64,000 bases of DNA from Brevibacterium sanguinis (GTDB lineage Bacteria > Actinomycetota > Actinomycetes > Actinomycetales > Brevibacteriaceae), in the NCBI RefSeq assembly GCF_003315415.1, contig NZ_QNSB01000008.1:1-64000 (forward strand), in the 5' to 3' direction. Positions 33,337 to 41,644 of this stretch are shown piece by piece; position 1 is the first letter of the stretch, and every line of letters begins with the position of its first letter. The position numbers and the translations under genes were made by a program. The notes below the pieces were generated by a model. That model was not told where the DNA came from. It was given only the letters and a program-made list of their open reading frames with translations, and did not search any database.

Positions 33337-34650
33337 ATGACCGACACAGCAGAACCCTCGAGCGACGCGACCTTCCTCGCCGACTTCCACCACGTCGCGA
33401 CGATCGGCGCCACCGACAACAACGGAGTCGACCGGCAGGCCGCGACCGCCGAGGACGCCCGCACCCGGGACTGGATGCGCTCCTGGGCCGAGGCCAACGG
33501 CTTCGAGGTCCGCGTCGACGCGATCGGCAACATGTTCGCCTGCCTCGAGTTCGTGCCCGGCGCCCCCTACGTCCTCATCGGCTCCCACCTCGACTCCCAG
33601 CCGCTGGGCGGCAGGTTCGACGGCGCCTACGGTGTCATCGCCGCCCTGTTCGCGGCCCTGCGGGTCAAGGAGGCCGTCGCCGAGGCGGGGCCCGCCCCGA
33701 CGTACAACCTCGCCGTCGTCAACTGGTTCAACGAGGAGGGCGGGCGCTTCGCCCCGTCGATCATGGGCAGCTCGGTCTACGCGGGGCTGTTCGACCTCGA
33801 GGAGATGCTCGCCGTCACCGATCTCGAGGGGACGTCGGTCGCCGAGGCGCTGGCCGCCATCGGGTACGCCGGCACCGACACTCCGCCGGAGGCGATCACC
33901 TACGCCGAGATCCACATCGAGCAGGGCCGCATCCTCGAGCGGGAGGCGATCGACATCGGCGTCGTCGAGTCGAGCTGGTACACCCAGAAGCTCGATATCG
34001 ACGTCATCGGCGAACAGTCCCACACCGGCGCCACGGCGATGGCCGATCGCCACGACGCCCTCGTCTCCGCGGCGAAGGTCGTCCTCGCCGTCCACGACGT
34101 GACCAACGAGTTCGCCGACGAAGCCCTCGTCTCCTCCGTCGGTCAGCACGTCGTCGAACCCAACTCGCCGATCGTCGTGCCCCGCCGGGTGCACATGGTC
34201 GCCGACCTCCGGTCCTCCGACCCCGAGATCGTCCGGGCCGCCCGGGAGATCCTCCTCGACCAGATCGACACGATCGCCCGCGGGCACGACATCACGATCA
34301 ACGTCGAGGACTTCGACATCCGCGAGAAGCGCCACTTCCCCGAGGCCGGCGTGGAGCTCGCGGAGAAGGCCGTGGCCAACGAGGGACTGACCATCCGCCG
34401 ACTCGAGACGATGGCCGGGCACGACTCGGTCGCGCTCAACGCCCGGGTGCCCGCGGTGATGATGTTCGTCCCCAGCGTCGACGGCGTCTCCCACTGCGAG
34501 CGCGAGTTCACCACCGACGAGGACATGGTCCGCGGTCTCGGCGTCCTCACCCGCGTGGCCACCGAACTCGTCCACGGACAGCTCTCCGACGTCCGCGGAG
34601 GAGAGACCTGGGCCGGCAGGTCCGTGCGGACCGGGGCGGAGGCCCGGTGA
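33337..34650 (+). CDS. M20-family Zn-dependent hydrolase (N-carbamoyl-L-amino-acid hydrolase / beta-ureidopropionase type)
   Basis: A 437-residue amidase of the hydantoinase/carbamoylase branch of M20. Metal-site motifs in order: LIGSHLDSQPLGGRFDGAYG (His and bridging Asp) near 83-102, VVNWFNEEGGRFAPS (Glu pair), YAEIHIEQGRILE (His) and VDGVSHCEREF near the end. SHTGATAMADRHDALVSAAK marks the dimerisation domain. ATG 33337 has AAGGA about seven bases upstream; an earlier in-frame codon is not supported. It should remove a carbamoyl or similar group from an N-substituted amino acid. Its stop overlaps the amidase start region, so the two are translationally coupled. Confidence 0.88.
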   Translation: MTDTAEPSSDATFLADFHHVATIGATDNNGVDRQAATAEDARTRDWMRSWAEANGFEVRVDAIGNMFACLEFVPGAPYVLIGSHLDSQPLGGRFDGAYGVIAALFAALRVKEAVAEAGPAPTYNLAVVNWFNEEGGRFAPSIMGSSVYAGLFDLEEMLAVTDLEGTSVAEALAAIGYAGTDTPPEAITYAEIHIEQGRILEREAIDIGVVESSWYTQKLDIDVIGEQSHTGATAMADRHDALVSAAKVVLAVHDVTNEFADEALVSSVGQHVVEPNSPIVVPRRVHMVADLRSSDPEIVRAAREILLDQIDTIARGHDITINVEDFDIREKRHFPEAGVELAEKAVANEGLTIRRLETMAGHDSVALNARVPAVMMFVPSVDGVSHCEREFTTDEDMVRGLGVLTRVATELVHGQLSDVRGGETWAGRSVRTGAEAR

Positions 34651-36212
34651 TGACGACCGACGACCACCCCTCGGACGCCGCTGCCGTGACGTCGTTCGCG
34701 GGCTCAGGCCGCGCCTCGGAGGCCGCTGACGTGCCGTCGTCCGCGGGCTCAGCCCCCGCCTCGGCGGAGCCCTGGACCTGGACCGCCGCCGAGGCGCTCG
34801 CCACCTTCCGCACCCGGCAGCTGTCCCCGGTCGACTACCTCGATTCCCTCGCCGCGCGCATCGCCGAGCAGGACCCCGAGATCAACGCCGTCACCGAGGT
34901 CGTCGAGGAGGCGAGGTCCGCCGCCGTCGCGGCGGAGAGGGTCTATGCCTCGTCCTCGGAGGAGACCCTCGCCGAGGCGCTCGCCGCCCAGCCGCTGCTC
35001 GGCCTTCCCGTGCTCGCCAAGGAGAAGCACGCCCTGGCCGGGCACACGCTGAGCCAGGGACTCGTCCACCTGAGCGACGAGGTCGCGAGCGAGGATGCGA
35101 CGATCATCTCCCGCATCAGGGCCGCGGGAGGCTTCGTCCACGCCCGCGTCACCTCCCCGGAGTTCAGCTGCGCCACCTTCACCCACAGTCCGATGTGGGG
35201 AGTCACCCGCAATCCGTGGAACCTCGAGCTCTCGCCCGGCGGGTCCTCGGGCGGGTCCGGCGCGGGACTCGCCGCAGGCTACGGCCCGCTGGCCACCGCC
35301 TCGGACATCGCCGGGTCGACCCGGCTGCCGGCCGCGTTCACCGGCACGGTCGGGTACAAGGCACCCTACGGCCGCATCCCCGGGGCCGCTCCGCTCTCAC
35401 TCGACTGGTACCGCGGGGACGGGCCGATGGCGAGGACCGTCGCGGACACCGCACTGCTCGCGCAGGTGATGGTCGGAGTGGCGCCCGGGGACCACAGCTC
35501 GGTGCCGTCCCCGGGCTTCCTCGCCGGATTCGACGCGCTCTCCGGAGCCGTCGTCGACTCGCTGGCCGGGCGGCGCATCGCCCTGTGTGTGCGCCTCGGC
35601 GACTTCCCCGTCGCCGCCGACATCGAGGCGAACACCCGGAAGGTCGCCGCCGTCCTCGAATCCACGGGCGCGGTCGTCGAGGAGATCGAACTGCCGTGGA
35701 CGGTCGAGCGCATCTTCGAGACCGCATTCACCCATTTCGGGACCATCCTCGCCCCTGCCATGCGCGCCCTGACGCGGGGCCACGAGGACACGCTCGCCGA
35801 CTACACGCTGCGATTCATGGACGTCGCCGAGGCGATCGCCGCGCGGCGCAGCTTCTACGACGGACTCGCGATGGAGGCGCAGATCCAGGCGGAGCTCGCC
35901 ACCGCGATGGACGGGTACGACGTTCTCCTCGCCCCCACCTCGGCGGTGGCCGCGCTCGAGGCCGACGGCACCTACCTCGACGGGATCAGCGTCGGGGAGC
36001 GGACGTTCGAGCACTACTGGCAGGCCCACATGACGGTGCCGTTCAACATCGCCAATCGGGTCCCGATCGTCAACGTGCCCTCCGGCATGGCCGACTGCGG
36101 GATCCCGACCGGCCTGCAGGTCATCGGGCATCCCTACGAGGACCGCAGCGCCTTCGACGTCGCCGCGGCGATCGAGCAGCTCCTGCCGTGGACGGGGCTC
36201 GCGCCACGCTGA
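34650..36212 (+). CDS. Amidase-signature (AS) family amidase
   Basis: A 520-residue amidase of the Ser-cisSer-Lys type. Lys is in LPVLAKEKHALAGHTLSQG near 117-135 and the glycine-serine stretch is LSPGGSSGGSGAGLAAGYGP near 195-214, followed by ATASDIAGSTRLPAAFTGTVG with the cis-Ser and nucleophile Ser. ATG 34650 follows GGAGG with seven bases' spacing; GTG 34647, overlapping the upstream TGA, is also possible. Residues ~10-45 are an Ala/Ser-rich leader made of a 15-residue tandem repeat, absent from typical amidases. It probably finishes amide hydrolysis begun by the M20 enzyme. Confidence 0.9.
   Translation: MTTDDHPSDAAAVTSFAGSGRASEAADVPSSAGSAPASAEPWTWTAAEALATFRTRQLSPVDYLDSLAARIAEQDPEINAVTEVVEEARSAAVAAERVYASSSEETLAEALAAQPLLGLPVLAKEKHALAGHTLSQGLVHLSDEVASEDATIISRIRAAGGFVHARVTSPEFSCATFTHSPMWGVTRNPWNLELSPGGSSGGSGAGLAAGYGPLATASDIAGSTRLPAAFTGTVGYKAPYGRIPGAAPLSLDWYRGDGPMARTVADTALLAQVMVGVAPGDHSSVPSPGFLAGFDALSGAVVDSLAGRRIALCVRLGDFPVAADIEANTRKVAAVLESTGAVVEEIELPWTVERIFETAFTHFGTILAPAMRALTRGHEDTLADYTLRFMDVAEAIAARRSFYDGLAMEAQIQAELATAMDGYDVLLAPTSAVAALEADGTYLDGISVGERTFEHYWQAHMTVPFNIANRVPIVNVPSGMADCGIPTGLQVIGHPYEDRSAFDVAAAIEQLLPWTGLAPR
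34677..34766 (+). repeat. 45-bp tandem duplication inside the amidase N-terminus
   Basis: Two imperfect copies of a 45-base unit (34677-34721 and 34722-34766) keep the reading frame and encode two 15-residue Ala/Ser-rich repeats. The two copies differ at only a handful of positions, pointing to fairly recent slippage duplication. Confidence 0.75.
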
Positions 36213-36237
36213 GGAATCGGGTGAGATACTGCTGACC

Positions 36238-36978
36238 ATGCAGCACAGCCGAATCATCACGAGTTCCGACGACCTCCGCGCGAACCTCAGCGTGATCCCG
36301 GCGCTCGTGATCAGCGGCGTGCTCGTCTTCGGCCTCGGGTTCGAACCCCTGGCCGCGAGCGGCGACACTGGTGGACCCGGCGACGTCGGCGGCTCCCTCA
36401 TCGGGATGTTCCTCCTCGCCTGGCCGCTCTACGGGGGCATCTATCTGCTGTGGACCCACCTCGGTCTGCGTGAACTCGACGAGACCGAGCTCATCGTCCA
36501 TTCCCGCTGGGTCGTCGCGAGGAGGAGGGCCTGGTGGATCAGGATGTTCGGCAACGGCGGCGCGGTCTCGTGGGCGATGGTCGCCGCGTTCGTCGCCGTC
36601 CTCCTCAACATCGTGGTCGCGTCCTCGGGTCCGGTCGAGAACTCGCCGCTGGCCGCCTGTCTCGGCCTGCTCGACGTCGTCGTGTCGTGGGCGGTCATGG
36701 TGTACTCGTTCGCGCTCGAGTTCATGCGCCTCGACCTCGGCGGAGGGGGCAGTGCGCACGCTCGGCACCTCGACTTCGACATGCGGGAACCGCGATCGTT
36801 CGGTGACTACCTGACGTTCTCGGTGCTGTCGTCGACGATGACGGCCGCGCTGCCCGGGAAGGCGATCACCGCAGCCGGGTGGCGGCTCGTGCGCAGCAAC
36901 GTCATCGTCGCATTCGCATTCAACTCGGTGGTCGTGGCGACGCTCGTGTCGATGATCCTCTCCTACCTCATGGGGTGA
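36238..36978 (+). CDS. DUF1345-family membrane protein
   Basis: A 246-residue membrane protein with about five hydrophobic segments (near 17-37, 50-72, 100-122, 132-155 and 218-245). The C-terminal half, EPRSFGDYLTFSVLSSTMTA then WRLVRSNVIVAFAFNSVVVATL, matches the DUF1345 pattern of a DYL.FS motif and a terminal FNT/FNS helix. No enzyme or transport motif is visible and function is unknown. It begins 26 bases after the amidase stop and ends 25 bases from the convergent TauE/SafE gene. Confidence 0.7.
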   Translation: MQHSRIITSSDDLRANLSVIPALVISGVLVFGLGFEPLAASGDTGGPGDVGGSLIGMFLLAWPLYGGIYLLWTHLGLRELDETELIVHSRWVVARRRAWWIRMFGNGGAVSWAMVAAFVAVLLNIVVASSGPVENSPLAACLGLLDVVVSWAVMVYSFALEFMRLDLGGGGSAHARHLDFDMREPRSFGDYLTFSVLSSTMTAALPGKAITAAGWRLVRSNVIVAFAFNSVVVATLVSMILSYLMG

Positions 36979-37003
36979 GGCGAGTCAGGCTGCGAGGCGG
37001 GCA

Positions 37004-37738
37004 TCAGCGGACGACCAGTGTGAGTGCCGCCTCGACGATGACGAGCACTGCGCCCACGATCGACGCGCAGATGGCAATTCGGTAGAGCACTGTGCGGTCG
37101 GCTCGGCGGATGACGGGGTTCGACAGCCAGAGCCCCACGATCATGAACGGCACCAGGCTGGCCGCGGCGATCAGGTGAACCGCGGTGACCTCGCCGCTGA
37201 TTGCCAGACCGGTGAGCGACAGAACGGTGCCCAGGGTGAAGTACGCGCTCATCGTCGACCGCATCGCCGACGGTTCGAGTGAACGGAGCACAAGTGAGAT
37301 CGGCGGACCGCCAATACTGGTTGCGGTGCCGAAGACCCCTGAGACAGCGCTGGTCACGACCATGTTCCGCCTGCTCGCAATCGGCGCCCAGCCGTTCATG
37401 CTGAAAGCGACTCCACCGAGCACCGTGAGAGCCAACAGGACGGACAGTCCGGCCTGTGGCAGCAGCACCACGGCGACCGTTCCGACCACGATGCCGGGCA
37501 ATCGGCCGAGTACTCCCCAGCCGACGAGGCTCCAATCGACATCGGACCGTTCGCGCAGAAACGCTGTCAGCGACGTGAGCACGGCGAGAAGCAGCAAGGC
37601 CGAAGGGAGAAGGTCGGGACGCAGGAGCGCCAGCACGGGGGCCGTGATCATGCCGAGGCCGAACCCGATCGAACCCTGCAGACACGCCGAGCCGAGCACC
37701 ACCGTACCGATGATGATGATGAAGTGGGCGAGCTCCAC
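37004..37738 (-). CDS. TauE/SafE-family membrane transporter
   Basis: A 244-residue membrane protein with about eight segments and the family's repeat pattern: GSACLQGSIGFGLGMITAPVL near 16-36 and SAVSGVFGTATSIGGPPISL near 130-150, each with a Gly-rich G.G.G half. Members export sulfite, sulfoacetate or other small organic anions. GTG 37738 has AAGGAG nine bases upstream. It is divergent from the Nramp-like transporter at the start of the sugar-acid cluster and shares its operator-containing intergenic region, so it may be part of that regulon. The substrate is unknown. Confidence 0.82.
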   Translation of the reverse strand: MELAHFIIIIGTVVLGSACLQGSIGFGLGMITAPVLALLRPDLLPSALLLLAVLTSLTAFLRERSDVDWSLVGWGVLGRLPGIVVGTVAVVLLPQAGLSVLLALTVLGGVAFSMNGWAPIASRRNMVVTSAVSGVFGTATSIGGPPISLVLRSLEPSAMRSTMSAYFTLGTVLSLTGLAISGEVTAVHLIAAASLVPFMIVGLWLSNPVIRRADRTVLYRIAICASIVGAVLVIVEAALTLVVR

Positions 37739-37855
37739 GGGATTCCGCTCCTTAGCGAGGTGTGACCTGGGGTGCGTAGATTACGCCTCTACTCTGCCAC
37801 AGTGTTGCGCGTTATGTGCTGAGATCCTTAGGGAAACCGCGAAATGATGCGCAGA

Positions 37856-37873
37856 CTACGCAGAAATGCGCTA
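37856..37873. promoter_or_regulatory. Candidate cluster operator, site A
   Basis: This segment contains GAAATGCGC (37863-37871), which recurs exactly in site B (43993-44001). A related GCGAAATGATGCGCAG lies just upstream from about 37839. It sits in the divergent region between the TauE/SafE and Nramp-like genes. Confidence 0.5.
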
Positions 37874-37976
37874 TAGTCGTCGCATACCGCGCAGGCGCCG
37901 TCCTGTCAGCCACATGGAGGTGGGTGCTGTGCCGGTGTGTCAACAATGAGTCGTCTACCCGTTCGGAGCCCACGCC

Positions 37977-39350
37977 ATGGCCAGCGACGTCCATAGCTCT
38001 ATCAACTCTCCTCAGTCTTCGAAACCGGAGCAGGTGCCCATTCCGCGTGGCCTCGGCCTCATCACCTCGGTGGGGCCGGGCCTTGTGCTCGCGATGTCCT
38101 TCTTGGGGACGGGCGACCTCGTGAGTTCGTCGGTCTCGGGAGCATCGTACGGCTACGCCCTGCTGTGGACCCTGGTCCTCTCACTGATCGCGCGCACATT
38201 CATCATCTCGTCCATCGCCAAGTACACGCTGATGAACAGGTATGGGGACACGCAGATCCTTGACGGGTTCGCGCGGCTCTCCCCCGCACTCCCAGGAATC
38301 ATGGCTGCAGTCGTGCTCATCGCCGGCTTCATCACGCAGGCGACCTTCGTTCTCGCAGCGGCGACCGGCCTGCACGAACTCACCGGTGGTGAGTGGGGAG
38401 GGACATGGGGACGATTCCTGTGCGCGGTGATCATCGTGGCTCTGACCCTGACTCTTGTCATGCTGCGCAAGCAGTTCACTGTGCTCGAATACTTCGCGAG
38501 GTTCGCCTCCGTCGCGATGATCGCTGCCTTCGTCTATGCGCTGATCCAGATCGGCACGTTCGATCTCTCGGCGTTCTTCCAGGGCCTCGCTTTCGAGATT
38601 CCGGCGGAGCAGAACACTTCGGCATTCGCTCCCATCGTCATCGCTTCAGCGACCATCGGCACCATCGCCGGCAACATGCCCAACCTGCTGTATTCCGGCT
38701 TCATGCGCGACAAGGGCTGGGTGGGACCGAAATACCGCAAGCTGCAGCAGTTCGACCTCATCGTCGGCATGGCTCCGCTGCTCATCATCAACCTCCTGTT
38801 CTGGATCGTGGCCGCCGAGTTCCGAGCCGGACACACCGGTTTCTCGATCTCCGATGAATACGACCTGTCTCATATGCTCACCGTCGCCGTCGGACCGATC
38901 GGTCCGTTCCTCCTGTGGATGTGCATCTTCTTCGCAGCGATGACGAGCTTCCCACCTCAATCGCGCGGTTTCGCCCAACTGGCGATCAACGGAATCAACC
39001 ACACTTTTCCCTCGATGCGCCAGTACCTTGGCCGGGATGAGGAGAATCCGGCCTTCCGGTGGATCCAGGCGATCGTCTTCATCATCGTCCCCCTGGTGTC
39101 GACCATTCCGGGTGCTCCCGACCTCATCTCCCTCAACATCGTCGGCACGGCGATCTCGACGGTGCTGAGCCTGCCCATCATCGTCGTCTGCATTCTCCTG
39201 CTCACTTCGCGCAAGAAGCACATGCAGGATTACGCCGTGAATCGGTTCTGGCAGACTGGACTGCTGATGCTCCTCGGTGCTATCGCGATCATCATCGGAT
39301 TCCAGATCGCTATGCAGATCCCCTCCATGTTCGAAACTGCTTTCGGCTGA
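37977..39350 (+). CDS. Nramp-fold transporter without the metal-binding motif (type 1)
   Basis: A 457-residue, 11-12-segment LeuT-fold protein related to the Nramp family. The overall pattern is Nramp: GLGLITSVGPGLVLAMSFLG in TM1a, then the unwound region. The canonical TM1 DPGN is replaced by GTGD, and the TM6 MPH is MPN (IAGNMPNLLYSGFMRDKG near 227-244). The direct metal ligands are thus missing, and Mn2+/Fe2+ transport is unlikely. The gene precedes a BNR sialidase-fold gene, in a cluster of sugar-acid enzymes with an operator shared by two other promoters. I infer transport of an organic cluster substrate; that is not shown by homology. Confidence 0.8.
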   Translation: MASDVHSSINSPQSSKPEQVPIPRGLGLITSVGPGLVLAMSFLGTGDLVSSSVSGASYGYALLWTLVLSLIARTFIISSIAKYTLMNRYGDTQILDGFARLSPALPGIMAAVVLIAGFITQATFVLAAATGLHELTGGEWGGTWGRFLCAVIIVALTLTLVMLRKQFTVLEYFARFASVAMIAAFVYALIQIGTFDLSAFFQGLAFEIPAEQNTSAFAPIVIASATIGTIAGNMPNLLYSGFMRDKGWVGPKYRKLQQFDLIVGMAPLLIINLLFWIVAAEFRAGHTGFSISDEYDLSHMLTVAVGPIGPFLLWMCIFFAAMTSFPPQSRGFAQLAINGINHTFPSMRQYLGRDEENPAFRWIQAIVFIIVPLVSTIPGAPDLISLNIVGTAISTVLSLPIIVVCILLLTSRKKHMQDYAVNRFWQTGLLMLLGAIAIIIGFQIAMQIPSMFETAFG

Positions 39351-39439
39351 TTATGGGACCATTGGCCGCCGACTGAAACGGTCTGCAACGGACTGAGCTC
39401 TTCGTTCTCTGACTACCGCCGATATTCACAGGAGTGATC

Positions 39440-40609
39440 ATGACCTTGCTCTCGCGCTCGACTCTCGAGCAAGTGGCAGCACCGGCCGCCGACGGTCGAT
39501 TGCGATTCTTCGAGGATTCCGGCAGCGCCGCAGCTGTCATTCCCACCGACCGCAGATCCAACCATGCCCCCTCGATACTGGCGCCGAGGGGCGGCGGCCT
39601 GCTTGCGGCCTGGTTCGGGGGAAGCGACGAGGGGAACAAGGACATCGACATCCTGGTCTCCCGCTTCGATGGAAGGACGCGGCAATGGTCGGAGTCGGCT
39701 GCCGTGACCGATGACGAGATCCGATCGGATCAGAATCCGGGGCTGTTCGAGACTCCGGGAGGCCAGATATGGCTGGTCTACACCTCTCAGCTCTCACGTC
39801 AGTCCGGTGTGCCTGAGACGTTCAATCTTCAGCACACTTCCGTCGTCAAGGTGATCAGATCCGATGACGGTGGGGCCACGTGGAGCAAGCCGGAGACCCT
39901 CTTCGATCGGGAGGGCACGTTCTGTCGTCAGCCCATCCAGATTCTCAGCGATGGCACGTGGGCGCATGCCCAATGGCTGTGCTTTGACGACGATTCGAAG
40001 AACGGGTCGGACCAGCCGGTACTCCAGATCTCGGAGGACTCCGGAACCACTTGGCACCAAGTCGAATTCCCTGACAGTGCCGGACGTGTCCACCCCAACG
40101 TCGTCGAACTCGAGCGAGGCCGCCTCGTGTGCCTGTTCCGTTCACGGTTCGCCGATTGGGTCTATCTCAGTCGGTCGGAGGACGGCGGGGCGACGTGGAG
40201 CGCTCCTGAACCCACCGAGGTGCCGAACAACAATGCGGGTCTGAGTGCTTTCCGCTTGCCTTCGGGGATGCTCGCATTGGTCTCCAACGAACATCAGGTT
40301 GCGGCTGGCCCCGGCGATGTTGTGTGGCCCTATGAGCGCATGCGCATCGTCATTGCGGTCTCTGCAGACGAGGGCCGCACCTGGCCTGTGCGCCGAGTGA
40401 TCGAGCCCGGCGACGGCTTCTGCGGGGAAGGGAACCTTCGCAGCAACCGACGTCAGGAGTATCCGCACGGGATCGTTGACGCAGAAGGCCTCATTCACGT
40501 CGTCTACGCATACAACTCACGTCGGGCCGTTCGGCACGTCGTCTTCGCGGAGGATTGGATCTCGGGCGTTGAGGACCAGGTGCACACCGACTGCAAACTC
40601 TGGGGATGA
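39440..40609 (+). CDS. BNR-repeat sialidase-fold protein, cytosolic
   Basis: A 389-residue six-bladed beta-propeller protein of the sialidase superfamily (BNR_2 type). Four Asp-boxes (S-x-D-x-G-x-T-W) can be read: SDDGGATWS near 134, SEDSGTTWH near 197, SEDGGATWS near 234 and SADEGRTWP near 304. ATG 39440 follows AGGAG by five bases, and there is no signal peptide. That is odd for a sialidase and suggests an intracellular enzyme acting on an imported small molecule. The neighbours are sugar-acid kinase, dehydrogenase and aldolase genes, with no nanA-nanK-nanE set. The label sialidase should therefore be read as a fold, not an activity. Confidence 0.82.
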   Translation: MTLLSRSTLEQVAAPAADGRLRFFEDSGSAAAVIPTDRRSNHAPSILAPRGGGLLAAWFGGSDEGNKDIDILVSRFDGRTRQWSESAAVTDDEIRSDQNPGLFETPGGQIWLVYTSQLSRQSGVPETFNLQHTSVVKVIRSDDGGATWSKPETLFDREGTFCRQPIQILSDGTWAHAQWLCFDDDSKNGSDQPVLQISEDSGTTWHQVEFPDSAGRVHPNVVELERGRLVCLFRSRFADWVYLSRSEDGGATWSAPEPTEVPNNNAGLSAFRLPSGMLALVSNEHQVAAGPGDVVWPYERMRIVIAVSADEGRTWPVRRVIEPGDGFCGEGNLRSNRRQEYPHGIVDAEGLIHVVYAYNSRRAVRHVVFAEDWISGVEDQVHTDCKLWG

Positions 40610-40619
40610 ATCGACCTTT

Positions 40620-40653
40620 CGCCTTCCGCGCGGAATTCTCCTCGTGGAAGGCG
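40620..40653. terminator. Hairpin between convergent sialidase-fold and DeoR genes
   Basis: CGCCTTCC (40620-40627) and GGAAGGCG (40646-40653) pair perfectly over 8 bp in the 51-base convergent gap, consistent with a shared terminator. Confidence 0.45.
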
Positions 40654-40660
40654 CAGTCGT

Positions 40661-41440
40661 TCAGATTGCGTGACCTGAGGGATCCACTCGGACCACGGTG
40701 ATACCCCGGGACTCGAAAGGTTCGACCTGCTCGAGAGTTGCAGAGGAGTCGGTCACGAGGGTCCACCCGTTGCCCAGGTCGGCCCATGCATGGAACGGTC
40801 GCTGACCCAGCTTTGCGGAGTGCGCGACGACGTAGACGTGTGCAGCTCGCCTGCTCATCAGCTCTTTGAGGCGAACCTGCTCCTGGGTCGCCTCGCACAC
40901 ACCGTCCTCCGCGGTGACCGCGTCGGCGCCGAGGAACGCGAAGTCGAAGGTGAACTTCTCCAAGCCCGCTTCGGTGACCGGGCCGATGAACCCTTGGCTG
41001 ATCGTTCGATACCGCCCGCCGAGCAAGGTGAACTCCACGCCTTCTGCATCGTTCATCTGCTGCAGCGAGGTGAGACCGGTGGACACGACGGCGAGCGGAC
41101 CACAGGTGCGCAGAGCGCGGGCGACCTGCGCGATGGTGCTGCCCGCATCAAGCAGCACATGGGATCCCGCGGGAACCTTTCGAGCGCACCATGCACCCAG
41201 CGCCTGCTTGACGTCAGGAGCTTCGTGGGACCGTTCGTCCAAGGAGCTTTCGGAATGGGATGGCACGGCGATGACACCGCCGTAGGTCCGAGCCAGGTCG
41301 CCCGACTCGGTGAGTCTGGCGAGGTCTCGACGAATGGTCGATGCAGTGACGTCGAGCATCTCCGAGAGTGACTCGACGCTCATCTCGCCCTGTGATCTCA
41401 CGAGTTGGACGATCTGTTCGCGTCGGTCTCCAGCGTTCAT
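40661..41440 (-). CDS. DeoR-family transcriptional regulator
   Basis: A 259-residue DeoR/GlpR-type repressor. The HTH region is RREQIVQLVRSQGEMSVESL, then SEMLDVTASTIRRDLARLTE near 6-45, with the family's TIRRDL signature and GDLARTYGGV following. The ligand domain is the ISOCOT/DeoRC sugar-phosphate sensor: VLLDAGSTIAQVARAL near 94-109, FIGPVTEAGLEKFTFDFAFLG and GVCEATQEQVRLKELM. It is the only regulator in the sugar-acid cluster. A phosphorylated intermediate, such as the product of the DUF1537 kinase, is the likely effector. Sites A-C are its candidate operators. Confidence 0.9.
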   Translation of the reverse strand: MNAGDRREQIVQLVRSQGEMSVESLSEMLDVTASTIRRDLARLTESGDLARTYGGVIAVPSHSESSLDERSHEAPDVKQALGAWCARKVPAGSHVLLDAGSTIAQVARALRTCGPLAVVSTGLTSLQQMNDAEGVEFTLLGGRYRTISQGFIGPVTEAGLEKFTFDFAFLGADAVTAEDGVCEATQEQVRLKELMSRRAAHVYVVAHSAKLGQRPFHAWADLGNGWTLVTDSSATLEQVEPFESRGITVVRVDPSGHAI

Positions 41441-41644
41441 CTCTCTCCCGGGTTGTCAGACGGCGTCGTGCACGTGTACCGCTGAGTGTGAACTCGCGGT
41501 GCGACCAATGTACTGCTGATACGGGCAATCGTCGCTCAGAGGCTTCTGTCTCCCGAGATCCTGCTCAGCAGTGGAGCGGATTGCCCCGATGCCTGCGATC
41601 ATCCTAACCACACGGCGATGGGGATATGCAGCAGTTGGTTCGGA

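Noticed and set aside
39440-40609. True secreted sialidase and host-glycan use
   Set aside because: There is no signal peptide, no sialic acid transporter and no nan catabolic genes. The sialidase label reflects only the propeller fold.
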